Part shown: positions 33,479 through 41,152 of the stretch, in pieces
Layout of the letters: every line of letters starts with the position of its first letter
Position numbering within the stretch: position 1 is the stretch's first letter
Source of the DNA: Vulcanimicrobiota bacterium
GTDB taxonomy: Bacteria; Vulcanimicrobiota; Xenobia; Xenobiales; JADMJV01
NCBI GenBank assembly: GCA_019637395.1
Contig: JAHBVR010000001.1
Span: 467,994-531,993, forward strand
Length of the DNA stretch: 64,000 nucleotides
Direction of reading: 5' to 3'
The notes under the pieces: model-generated
What the model saw: only the letters and a program-made list of their open reading frames with translations
Told to the model about the DNA's origin: nothing
Database searches by the model: none
Program-made: the position numbers and the translations under genes

Positions 33479-34585
33479 TCATGAAGGCGGTTTGATATCG
33501 GTCGGTTCCGGACCGCCCGGATCGCGGAAACCGGCGGCCGCTTTGTGACCCCCACCGCCAAACTGGTTGGCCACGGCGTTGACGTCAAAGCCGCCGTCCT
33601 GCGAACGTAGAGACCATTGCTTCTGGCCGTTTTCCACATAACTGACGGCCGCAAAGGGCGCGTCCGGATACCGGGCGCGTAGCGCTTCCCCGACTTCCGA
33701 GCGGATTTCGGGAATACACTGGGCCAGGGGAACCTGGTAGCCGGCCACCGTGCCCAGCACGGCCCGCTCGGCGGCACCGTCCACCAACTGCTGCTTGTAA
33801 CGCTGAATGGCGGCGCCTTCGGTTTTCAGGTTGTCGATATCCAGATTTTCCCAGATCTTGGTGTTCATCTCGTAGGAACCGAGGGCGGCGCTGACCTCAC
33901 GGGACTTATCCAGGTTGAACTTCCAGAGGTCGCGGTCTTCGACATACTTGAGAAGGTCCGGCTCCTGCTCATTTGGGTGGAAGTAGGCCCAGGACAGCCC
34001 GGCGCCGGCGCGCGATTGCTCGAAAACGACGAAAGGGAGACCTTCCAACTGCTGGCGGGCCTTCTCGTGATGATCGAGCACGACCATGCCGGCTACTTTA
34101 GATTTGAACTCGAGAAGCTGTTCGCGTGGGTAGGAAAAGTCGACGATGGCTACTTTAGCATCCGCCGGCAACTGAGGCGGGCCGTCCTTGTAGCTGACGG
34201 GAATATACTGAGCCTTGTCGCCCAGCGCCTGTTCGGCCGCGAAACGAGCTCCGAATCCGTCCCAGCATTCGGCGTGATAGAGAACGTGAGTAATTTCTTC
34301 CGGTTTGACCGGCAACGCATCAATGCGACCGCGCAATTCGGGAGTGGTATCCAGATAACCGGCGGCGGCTCCTCCCGGCAACTGCGAGGTGGCTTCGATG
34401 GCCGACTTGAGCGAAGACTTGGACATACAGCAAGGGCAACCGCCACCGTGGGATTTGGCCGTGGGAGCGTGGCTGATGCGGACGCTGTCCGCTACGGGAG
34501 CGGAGGCGGCTTCTTTCGGCACCGTGACCTGAGGCTGGCGCGGAGCGGCTGGGGGGGAGCACTTGAGCTGCGAGCTGATTAGCAT
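33479..34585 (-). CDS. DHH-family phosphoesterase with Cys-rich N-terminal extension
   Basis: 368 residues. The core from about 95 on is a DHH phosphoesterase: VLYHAECWDGFGARFAA (motif I), VAIVDFSYPREQL (II), MVVLDHHEKA (DHH, III) and FGGGGHKAAAGF (DHHA1). Relatives degrade short oligoribonucleotides or cyclic dinucleotides using manganese. The first 90 residues are low-complexity and Ala/Pro-rich, then GGGCPCCMSK, which could bind metal. No signal peptide. It lies 31 bases upstream of the glycine-zipper gene on the same strand. The 175-base gap to the divergent gene at 34761 should hold both promoters; I see no clear elements there. Confidence 0.88.
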   Translation of the reverse strand: MLISSQLKCSPPAAPRQPQVTVPKEAASAPVADSVRISHAPTAKSHGGGCPCCMSKSSLKSAIEATSQLPGGAAAGYLDTTPELRGRIDALPVKPEEITHVLYHAECWDGFGARFAAEQALGDKAQYIPVSYKDGPPQLPADAKVAIVDFSYPREQLLEFKSKVAGMVVLDHHEKARQQLEGLPFVVFEQSRAGAGLSWAYFHPNEQEPDLLKYVEDRDLWKFNLDKSREVSAALGSYEMNTKIWENLDIDNLKTEGAAIQRYKQQLVDGAAERAVLGTVAGYQVPLAQCIPEIRSEVGEALRARYPDAPFAAVSYVENGQKQWSLRSQDGGFDVNAVANQFGGGGHKAAAGFRDPGGPEPTDIKPPS

Positions 34586-34760
34586 GGGATAAGTGTATCG
34601 GGTCGGCCTGAAACGGGCCTGAAACGCCCGGTGGGTTTCGCACCCCCTGGCTGGAACCGCTGGCGACCAAATAGTAGTGCCGTACCTTGTTGCCTTCGCT
34701 GGGGTCCAGTTAGTGTCCTAAACTATATGGAAAATCGAATTCCTTGAAAGAGGTGTCAAT

Positions 34761-35147
34761 ATGAGAAGATTCCTAACGGCAACAGCCATTCTCGTGACGA
34801 TTACGGCCGCCCAGGCCGACGTCAAGGTGGAGGACCTCCTGATCCGGACTGACGGAGGCAATGCCAACATCCGCGCCAACATCCACAACCCCGGCGGAAT
34901 CACCGAGAAAGGGCCGATCACCGTGACTCTGTCGGCGCGCGAGAACGGCGGCCAGTGGCAGGAAATCAAGACCTGGACCAACATTGACAAGCTCGGCCCC
35001 AACTGGCGCGTGGCCCGTGATTACTTCGACGCCAACAACCAGGTGCTGCGAGATCTGGTGGCCAAGGGTTCCTTCGAGGTGCGCGCCGTGGTTTCGGCCC
35101 CTGGTGGCTCCACCGACGAGAAAGTCTCTGCCTGGAAGCCCGAGTAG
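34761..35147 (+). CDS. Small secreted protein, immunoglobulin-like
   Basis: 128 residues, ATG 34761 with AGAGGTG upstream. A Sec signal peptide (MRRFLTATAILVTITAAQA) is followed by about 108 residues of beta-strand pattern: VKVEDLLIRTDGGNANIRAN, GPITVTLSARENGGQWQEI and SFEVRAVVSAPGGS. It resembles a single CARDB-like or other Ig-type domain found in surface proteins. No lipobox or anchor, so periplasmic or secreted. No functional partner is evident. Confidence 0.8.
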   Translation: MRRFLTATAILVTITAAQADVKVEDLLIRTDGGNANIRANIHNPGGITEKGPITVTLSARENGGQWQEIKTWTNIDKLGPNWRVARDYFDANNQVLRDLVAKGSFEVRAVVSAPGGSTDEKVSAWKPE

Positions 35148-35212
35148 CCCCTTCTTCCGGCGGATCCACCGGCACCTGAAAAACTTGCTCGCGCATGCCG
35201 CCGGGCCCACGA

Positions 35213-35235
35213 GACTTACCAATCCGCAGTAAGTC
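35213..35235. other. Stem-loop in convergent gap
   Basis: GACTTAC (35213-35219) and GTAAGTC (35229-35235) form a 7-bp stem with a 9-base loop between two convergent genes. There is no T-run on either side, so it is not a canonical intrinsic terminator, though its position would fit transcription termination or mRNA end protection. Confidence 0.35.
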
Positions 35236-35259
35236 GGGGCGCCGGCGGAGAAGGCGGGC

Positions 35260-35691
35260 CTACCCGCGCGCGGAGCCAGGCATGGCGGCCGGCTTAGGAG
35301 CCAGACCGGCCTGGAACTGTACGACTCGGGCCACTTTGCCGTCGATGTTGAGTTCGATCAGGTAAGTGCCGGGCTGGGGGAGCACCTGTTGGGCGAAGGT
35401 GGCCACCAGCGGCACGGTGATGGTCTCGTCGGGCTTGGCGCCGGCGTTGGCGGCCACGCTGAAGTCGACCGAGAACTCGGCGATTTTCTCCTTATTTTCG
35501 TGGGTAACGGTGATGACCAGCTTGTGGTTTTTACCCATCTCTTTGGCGGTGCTGTGCAGCAGCAGGGCCAGCTGAGTGCCCATGGCGGCGGGAAACTGCT
35601 CGCGGTGCAAGCGGGTGATGCCCGCTCCTAATACATTCAACAGGCCTTCACGTACAGTGGCGGCGTCGCACAGCATTGCATCAACGGTCAT
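35260..35691 (-). CDS. DUF6941-type protein
   Basis: 143 residues from ATG 35691, with AGGAGG 10 bases upstream. MTVDAMLCDAATVREGLLNV followed by LGAGITRLHRE is the typical opening of the small DUF6941-type proteins, and the rest is strand-rich (KLVITVTHENKEKIAEFSVD, GTYLIELNIDGKVARVVQF). It is probably a cytosolic beta-sandwich. Last gene of the DUF1015-amidohydrolase operon, five bases after the amidohydrolase. Function unknown. Confidence 0.8.
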   Translation of the reverse strand: MTVDAMLCDAATVREGLLNVLGAGITRLHREQFPAAMGTQLALLLHSTAKEMGKNHKLVITVTHENKEKIAEFSVDFSVAANAGAKPDETITVPLVATFAQQVLPQPGTYLIELNIDGKVARVVQFQAGLAPKPAAMPGSARG

Positions 35692-35696
35692 ATCAT

Positions 35697-37016
35697 CTAC
35701 CTCCTCAAAATGGCTTGGACGCGTTCGGCCTCTGCGGCCACGGCCAGCCTTAGTTCTGCTTCTTCGATGGCCGGCACATTGCCGTCCGACATAACCAACT
35801 CGCCCTCGATGTAGACCTGGGTCACATCGCTGGATTTGGTGGTGTAACAAAGCTGCGATATGGCATCGAAGACCGGCGTTTGGTGAGGCGAGTCGAGCCT
35901 TACCACGATCATGTCGGCCCGTTTGCCGACTTCGATGGAGCCGACCAGGTGATCCAGGTGGGCCGCCCGGGCACCGCCTAAAGTCGCCATGTGCAGCGTA
36001 TCGCGCGCCGTCATGACGGTGGAGCTGTGGCAACTGAGTTTTTGCAGCAGGTTGGCCGTCTGCATCTCCTGCCACATATCCAGGTCGTTGTTGGAGGCGC
36101 AACCGTCCGTGCCCAGGCCCACGTGAACCCCCGCCTGCAACATCTTGACCACGGGGGCGATGCCACAGGCCAGTTTGGCGTTGCTTTGGGGACAATGGCC
36201 GACGCCGACGCCGTGGGTTGCCAACTTGCCGATTTCCCCTTCTTGGGGCCAGACCATATGGGCCGTGACCAGCCGTTTGCTCAAGCAACCCAGGTGGTCC
36301 AGATGATCGACGGGGGTACGCCCGTGGCGTTCTCGGATCAAGTCGACTTCGGAACGCGTCTCGCACAAGTGGATGACCAGCGGAGCGTCCAGTTCTTCGG
36401 CCAGCCGGTGGCATTCCTGGAGATGCTCCGGCGATACCGTGTAGGGGGCGTGCGGACCCACCGCGCCGATGATGAGCGGATGTCCCTTCCAACTCTGGAT
36501 GAACTGCCGGGTGCCCTCGAGGGACTCTTCCCAGGTCTGATATTCCGGGGTGGGGAAGTCGATCATGGCCTGGGCGAAGACCCCGCGCATGCCGATGCGG
36601 GCGCATTCCCTGGCTACTACTTTTTCGAACATGTACATATCGACCACGGTGGTGGTGCCCCCGCGCAGCATTTCCCAGAGCGATAGAGCCGTGCCGGTGC
36701 GCACGAAGTCTTCGTTGAGAGTGGCCGCTTCAGCCGGAAAGATATAGTTATTGAGCCAGTCCATGAGTTCTTTGTCGTCAGCCAGGCCGCGGAACAAGCT
36801 CATGGGCAGGTGAGTATGACAGTTGATCAGACCCGGCATGAGTACACGGCCCTGCAGGTCGTAGCGCGGCCATAGGGGAAACTGCTCGACTACCTGAGAG
36901 CTGGCGCCTACGGCTGCGATCTGCCCGGCGCGCACGGCTACGGCGCCCCCGGCAACCATAGAGAATTGCTCGTCCATGGTCAGGACGAGAGCATTGTCCA
37001 GGATGAAGTTGCTCAT
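35697..37016 (-). CDS. Amidohydrolase, 5-methylthioadenosine/S-adenosylhomocysteine deaminase-like
   Basis: 439 residues of the TRZ/ATZ/MtaD amidohydrolase family. Zinc ligands: His-x-His in GLINCHTHLPMSLFRGLADD, His in PLVIHLCETRSE, His in VTAHMVWP, and Asp in GLGTDGCASNNDLDMW. The GLINCHTHLPMSLFRG and GTDGAxSNN motifs are those of MTA/SAH deaminases, which make the inosine or hypoxanthine analogues for purine salvage; related family members deaminate other ring compounds. It overlaps the DUF1015 gene by ATGA. Cytosolic. Confidence 0.9.
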   Translation of the reverse strand: MSNFILDNALVLTMDEQFSMVAGGAVAVRAGQIAAVGASSQVVEQFPLWPRYDLQGRVLMPGLINCHTHLPMSLFRGLADDKELMDWLNNYIFPAEAATLNEDFVRTGTALSLWEMLRGGTTTVVDMYMFEKVVARECARIGMRGVFAQAMIDFPTPEYQTWEESLEGTRQFIQSWKGHPLIIGAVGPHAPYTVSPEHLQECHRLAEELDAPLVIHLCETRSEVDLIRERHGRTPVDHLDHLGCLSKRLVTAHMVWPQEGEIGKLATHGVGVGHCPQSNAKLACGIAPVVKMLQAGVHVGLGTDGCASNNDLDMWQEMQTANLLQKLSCHSSTVMTARDTLHMATLGGARAAHLDHLVGSIEVGKRADMIVVRLDSPHQTPVFDAISQLCYTTKSSDVTQVYIEGELVMSDGNVPAIEEAELRLAVAAEAERVQAILRR

Positions 37017-38236
37017 ACCTGGTGGATCAGCAGAGCGTCTCGCAGTTTGGGCTCAAACCAGGTGGATTTAGGCGGCATGATTTCATTGGCGTCGGAAATG
37101 GCCATCAATTCCTCCACCGAGGTGGGAAACATGGAGAAGGCCACGGCCTCACCCGCCTGGACGCGTTTTTCGAGCTCGCCGGTGCCGCGAATGCCGCCCG
37201 AGAAGTCGATGCGCTTGTCGGTGCGGGGATCATTGATTCCCAGCAGCGGATCGAGCACCTGAGCCTGCAGGATGGCTACGTCCAATTTGTCGGAAGGCGA
37301 CTGGGCGTCGGCCGGCACCTTGAGTTCCAGCCCGTACCATTTGCCACCCAGAACCATGCTGACCTGGCCGCGCTGCTTGGGCGAGGGAGCGGCGCCCTCC
37401 GTCACGGTGCAAATCTTTTTCAGCAGGTTGAGAAAATCTTCCGGACTGTGCCCATTCAGATCTTTGATGACGCGGTTGTACGGAAGAATGCGCAACTGAT
37501 CAGCGGGGAAAGCCACGGCCAGAAAATAATTGCCGGGTTCGTCGCCATTCCAATTCGAACCGGCTTCCTGGCGCAGTTGGGCGCGGGTGCGGCTGGCGCT
37601 GGCGGCGCGGTGGTGGCCGTCGGCGATATAAAGCTCGGGAACTTCCGCGAAAGCGTCCACCAGCGCCTGGGGATCGATGACTTTCCAAACAGTATGGCGC
37701 ACACCGTCAGCCGCCGTCAGGTTATATAGCGGCTCCCCCTGGATGATTCTTTCGATCATTTCGTCAATGGCTTTGCGACCGCGATAGGTTAAAAAGACCG
37801 GTCCCGTTTGAGCGCGCAGGGTGACGATGTGGCGGGTCCGGTCGTCTTCTTTTTCGCGGCGCGTCTTCTCGTGTTTTTTGATCTTGTCGGCGTCGTATTC
37901 GTCCACCGAGTAGGCGGCGGCCACGCCGGTCTGCACCTGGTCGCCCATTTGCAACTGGTAAACGTAGAGGCAGGGTTGTTCTTCCCGGATCAACTGGCCG
38001 TCGTCCAGCAGCTTCTTATAGTTAGCCGCCGCTTGCGAGTAGACCTCGTCCCCATAAGGATTCTGTTCCTTGGGCAGGTCAATTTCAGCGCGCGAGACGC
38101 GCAAAAAGCTGAGAGGATTGCCCTGGGCCAGGGCGGCGGCTTCCTCGCGGTCGACCACGTCGTAGGGCACCGAAGCCACTTTATGGACCACGCTGAGATG
38201 GGGACGGATAGCTGCGAAAGGGCGAATTTTTGACAT
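37013..38236 (-). CDS. DUF1015 family protein
   Basis: 407 residues. The opening IRPFAAIRPHLSVVHKVASV and PYDVVDREEA, the SFLRVSRAEIDLP segment, the basic EKTRREKEDDRTRH and the IADGHHRAASA motif are diagnostic of DUF1015. Some members are SerK-like free-serine kinases, and the HHR segment and basic loop fit phosphoryl transfer, but most are untested. First gene of the DUF1015-amidohydrolase-DUF6941 operon. No serine-biosynthesis gene is adjacent. Confidence 0.9.
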   Translation of the reverse strand: MSKIRPFAAIRPHLSVVHKVASVPYDVVDREEAAALAQGNPLSFLRVSRAEIDLPKEQNPYGDEVYSQAAANYKKLLDDGQLIREEQPCLYVYQLQMGDQVQTGVAAAYSVDEYDADKIKKHEKTRREKEDDRTRHIVTLRAQTGPVFLTYRGRKAIDEMIERIIQGEPLYNLTAADGVRHTVWKVIDPQALVDAFAEVPELYIADGHHRAASASRTRAQLRQEAGSNWNGDEPGNYFLAVAFPADQLRILPYNRVIKDLNGHSPEDFLNLLKKICTVTEGAAPSPKQRGQVSMVLGGKWYGLELKVPADAQSPSDKLDVAILQAQVLDPLLGINDPRTDKRIDFSGGIRGTGELEKRVQAGEAVAFSMFPTSVEELMAISDANEIMPPKSTWFEPKLRDALLIHQV

Positions 38237-38308
38237 AGGCTCGCCAGTTTGCCGCGGGTTACCTGGCTCCTTCTCCGGGAGAGAGTGAGGGTAAAGGAGC
38301 CCTGTCCC

Positions 38309-38341
38309 AAAAATAAAAAAACTCGCCGTGAAGCGAGCTTT
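38309..38341 (-). terminator. Intrinsic terminator of rpsR
   Basis: On the minus strand GCTCGC/GCGAG pairing (38333-38337 with 38322-38326) around TTCACG is followed by an eight-base T tract and more T (38309-38321). It sits 25 bases after the rpsR stop and is a canonical Rho-independent terminator. Confidence 0.85.
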
Positions 38342-38366
38342 TTATAGAGGCAACAACGAGGGCGAA

Positions 38367-38639
38367 TCAGTCGCAGTAGGGGAGCAGGGCCAGGAAGCGA
38401 GCGCGTTTGATCGCGGTGGTCAACTGACGCTGCCACTTGGCCGAGGTGCCGGTAATGCGACGGGGTAGAATCTTGCCACGCTCACTGACGAAGCGGCGCA
38501 GCAGACCTACGTCCTTGTAGTCAATTGCGGTGAACTTGTTGGCGCTGAAATAGCAAACCTTACGCCGGGGGCGACGTCCACCACGCTTTTTGAAGCCTTT
38601 GTCGTTGTCACGATCCATATGGTTATTGCGGTCGGACAC
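38367..38639 (-). CDS. rpsR: Ribosomal protein bS18
   Basis: 90 residues: [60 protein letters not shown] and FLALLPYCD are the standard bS18 core, including the RITG and ALLPY segments. It binds the 30S platform with bS6. The GTG at 38639 is chosen because GGAGGA lies just upstream; ATG 38618 has none. Unusually it is alone: rpsF, ssb and rplI, which normally flank rpsR, are absent here, and it has its own terminator. Confidence 0.97.
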   Translation of the reverse strand: MSDRNNHMDRDNDKGFKKRGGRRPRRKVCYFSANKFTAIDYKDVGLLRRFVSERGKILPRRITGTSAKWQRQLTTAIKRARFLALLPYCD

Positions 38640-38723
38640 GGTTCCTCCGGAAGGGTTTCAGAATGTAAGGCCACATGTATACAACGACCCGTACCGATCT
38701 GTCAACTGCCGGTAAGCTATTTG

Positions 38724-38966
38724 TCAGTCTCGGGGGTGGGCATTACGCCATTCCACGGCCAGCTGGTTGAAGCGTTCAAAGCCGTTGGCCCCCTTCATCA
38801 GTTCGTTGGGAGTGCAGCCGAAGCGGGCGCGGCATTCTTGAGCCAGCCAGTTGGCCTGGTCTTGCAGGTCTTGCTGGAAATCGAAGCGGTCTCCGCCGGC
38901 CTGCTCGCCAGGCCTGGATCGAGTTTGGGCGATGGTGGTGGTATTGTGAAGGCCGCTGATTTGCAT
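38724..38966 (-). CDS. Small hypothetical protein
   Basis: 80 residues. The N-terminus is low-complexity, while residues 30-80 (FQQDLQDQANWLAQECRARF, GCTPNELMKGANGFERFNQL, AVEWRNAHPRD) have normal amphipathic helices and Trp residues, which argues for a real protein. No strong Shine-Dalgarno before ATG 38966. No family recognised. It lies between rpsR and the coiled-coil protein on the same strand. Confidence 0.5.
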   Translation of the reverse strand: MQISGLHNTTTIAQTRSRPGEQAGGDRFDFQQDLQDQANWLAQECRARFGCTPNELMKGANGFERFNQLAVEWRNAHPRD

Positions 38967-39006
38967 GGCTTTACTTTACCCGCCCACTCTGAAAGGTTCC
39001 TGATGG

Positions 39007-39035
39007 GGTGGAGCTTGTCTTGAGCAAACTCCACC
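39007..39035. other. Stem-loop between envelope operon and small gene
   Basis: GGTGGAG (39007-39013) pairs with CTCCACC (39029-39035) and, after one mismatch, TTG pairs with CAA, giving about 10 base pairs around TCTTGAG. It sits 43 bases past the stop of the coiled-coil gene. There is no T-run, so it could be an mRNA-stabilising end or regulatory hairpin rather than a standard terminator. Confidence 0.45.
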
Positions 39036-39077
39036 ACGGAGGCCCCACCGGGTTGTGCGGGTGGTGAAATGAACCCC

Positions 39078-40508
39078 TTACTTGCGAGGGTCGATGTTGT
39101 CGAAATAACGGCGCACGGCTTCGCGGTGTTCGGCGGGGACTTTTTCCTCGGCCACCGACTGTTCGGCCAGGGCTTTGGCTTCCAGGAAATCGCCGGAATC
39201 CGGGCGCAGACCGGGATCGCCCAGGCGCGGGTCGCCCAGCTTGCTGTCGGCCATACGCAGCAGCTTGCCCTTGGCGCCGGCCAGCGCCACCCGCTCGCGG
39301 CGCGTCTGCAAGTCTTTGCGGTCGGCGCCGTAGAGCTGTTTGAAAGCCTCCTGCTTGTTACGCTGTTGCTGATTCTGGCGCTGGCCGCGGGCCTTGCGGG
39401 TGGCCGCCTCGCCGGTCTTGCCCTCCTGATTGGTCGAGCCCCGGCCGAAATCACCCTTAGTGCCTTTGCCCTGTCCTTTGCCGCCCGGGGGTCCACTGGC
39501 GCCCTGGCTGGGCCCGTCGTCTTGCTTACCCGGTTGCGCTGAGCCGCCCAGTTGCTTCATTTCATCTTCCAGCGCCTGGCTGAGTTCGGCGTCTTCGGCC
39601 ATTTGCCGGCCTTCGGCCAGTTCTTGCTGAGCTTCGCGCATAGCCTTTTCAGCCTGTTCCTGGTGACCTTGTTCCAGGGCTTTCTGAGCCTGCTCCAGCA
39701 GCGATCTGGCCTGCGGTTGCTGCTCCAATTGCTGGCGCATTTTCTCCAGTTGCTCACGCTGCTGCTGCGGAGTAGATTGAGCCAGTTGGCCAAGCCGCGA
39801 GGCCTGCTCGTTCTGCTTGTCCATCTGCCGCTGCAGTTCCCCGAGCGCCTGACGCAGCTGCCGGGCGGCCTGGGCCGGTACCTGGTTGGGCAGCTTTTCC
39901 AAAAGTTGGCGCAGTTGCTCCCGCCGCAATGATTGGGGGCGCTGGGCCAGGCGTTTGTGCAAGCGGTCGAGGCGCTGGCGCGAAGCCAGCACTTCCTGCT
40001 GCAAGGGGTCGGGAGGAGGCGGGGGCAGCCAGATGGGCGCCAGCACCAGAGCGGCCGCCAGAGCCAGGGCCGGCACGGCCCAACGCAACAGCGGCCGCTT
40101 CCAACGGGCCGGAAAAGTGCGGGCCGGATCGATCTCGTCCAGGCGCTGCAGAGTTTCCTGCAATAACAATTGGGACACCACCGTATGCGGCTTTTTCGAC
40201 TCCAAATGGCCGTAGCAGGTGAGCAGGCGCTCCTTCAGATCATGAGTCTGGTCGGCCGCATAAGCCACCCGCCGCAAACTCCAGGGGCTCAGCAGGCCGT
40301 GCAGCAAGCCGATCAGGGCTAAAGCCGGCCACAACCAGACCACCCGCAACTGGTCGGCTCCGTCCAGACGCAGGGCGGCAAACAGCCACAGCCACGGCAG
40401 GCACAACCAGCCGCCCCACAACCCCCAGTGCAAACCCCTCTCCACCGCCTGCACCAGCGCCTGGCGCCGGCGCAGTTGGAACAGTTTGATGAGAAGACGC
40501 TCTTCCAT
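39078..40508 (-). CDS. Membrane-anchored coiled-coil protein
   Basis: 476 residues. Two hydrophobic segments near the N-terminus (LWGGWLCLPWLWLFAALRL; LWPALALIGLLHGLLSPW) and a third at about 143-163 (WAVPALALAAALVLAPIWL) are followed by a long Gln/Glu/Arg-rich coiled coil (LEKMRQQLEQQPQARSLLEQ) and a Gly/Lys-rich low-complexity tail. A C-terminal segment (KALAEQSVAEEKVPAEHREA, VRRYFDNIDP) looks folded. The layout resembles DUF4175-like or MoxR/Bat-operon membrane proteins, but I cannot name it. Last gene of the alpha-2-macroglobulin/pbpC run, one base after the previous stop. Confidence 0.75.
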   Translation of the reverse strand: MEERLLIKLFQLRRRQALVQAVERGLHWGLWGGWLCLPWLWLFAALRLDGADQLRVVWLWPALALIGLLHGLLSPWSLRRVAYAADQTHDLKERLLTCYGHLESKKPHTVVSQLLLQETLQRLDEIDPARTFPARWKRPLLRWAVPALALAAALVLAPIWLPPPPPDPLQQEVLASRQRLDRLHKRLAQRPQSLRREQLRQLLEKLPNQVPAQAARQLRQALGELQRQMDKQNEQASRLGQLAQSTPQQQREQLEKMRQQLEQQPQARSLLEQAQKALEQGHQEQAEKAMREAQQELAEGRQMAEDAELSQALEDEMKQLGGSAQPGKQDDGPSQGASGPPGGKGQGKGTKGDFGRGSTNQEGKTGEAATRKARGQRQNQQQRNKQEAFKQLYGADRKDLQTRRERVALAGAKGKLLRMADSKLGDPRLGDPGLRPDSGDFLEAKALAEQSVAEEKVPAEHREAVRRYFDNIDPRK

Positions 40509-40509
40509 G

Positions 40510-41112
40510 TCACCAGGGAAACTGCAGGTGAATCTGGTTTTGCAAGGCGGCCTGCCAGGCCTGCGTCAGAAATTCGGAATAGCGTTGCAAGACCCAGTCA
40601 CACTGGTAGGTTTTCTGGGGAGTGTCGCTGCCGGTCAGCCAGTGCAGAATCAATTGGGCCGGAGCCAGGATGTCTTTGCTGCCATCCGGATGGCGGTGCG
40701 AAAAGGCGCGCGCCACCCAGTCCACTTTCTCCAGTTCGGCCGGGCTGAGAATGGCCAGCGTGGCTACACGCGTGAGCAGGTTAGCCATTTCCGGATCGCC
40801 GCTCTGCTTGGACATCAAGCGGTAGACATAGGCCAGGCCATAACAAGAGAAGGCCTTGTCGATTTCGTGGTGGCGCATCTTGGTGGGCCCGGCCCGCTCC
40901 ACCCGGTCGCGAAAGGTGCCGGCCGTGCGCGGTGACTTGGCCATCAACTCGATCAGAGTAGTGATGGTGGGGATGGCGTGCAAATATTGCTGGCCTATGC
41001 CGCTGGGGCCGCCCCAGCGCTGGATGATTTGCGAAGAAGTCGGCATGCGCAACATGCGAGCCTCGAGCTCCAGGCGGCGCTTTTCAAACTGTTGTAGAAA
41101 CGGATCGGACAT
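40510..41112 (-). CDS. Hypothetical protein in alpha-2-macroglobulin operon
   Basis: 200 residues from ATG 41112 (GGTGAG 6 bases upstream). It is all-helical by pattern: KRRLELEARMLRMPTSSQII, AIPTITTLIELMAKSPRTAG, KMRHHEIDKAFSCYGLAYVY and TYQCDWVLQRYSEFLTQAWQ. Several conserved-looking aromatic and His residues (MRHHEID, AFSHRHPDGS) could be functional. No signal peptide or membrane segment. It sits between pbpC and the coiled-coil protein. Function unknown. Confidence 0.7.
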   Translation of the reverse strand: MSDPFLQQFEKRRLELEARMLRMPTSSQIIQRWGGPSGIGQQYLHAIPTITTLIELMAKSPRTAGTFRDRVERAGPTKMRHHEIDKAFSCYGLAYVYRLMSKQSGDPEMANLLTRVATLAILSPAELEKVDWVARAFSHRHPDGSKDILAPAQLILHWLTGSDTPQKTYQCDWVLQRYSEFLTQAWQAALQNQIHLQFPW

Positions 41113-41152
41113 AAGCAACTCACCTTCGACGGTTTTCAACCAGACCTCTCTG

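Noticed and set aside
35692..36606. N-terminal extension of the DUF6941 frame
   Set aside because: It is out of frame inside the amidohydrolase gene; the real start at 35691 has a strong Shine-Dalgarno.
39007..39035. Intrinsic terminator for the envelope operon
   Set aside because: A good stem but no T-run on either strand; listed only as a stem-loop.
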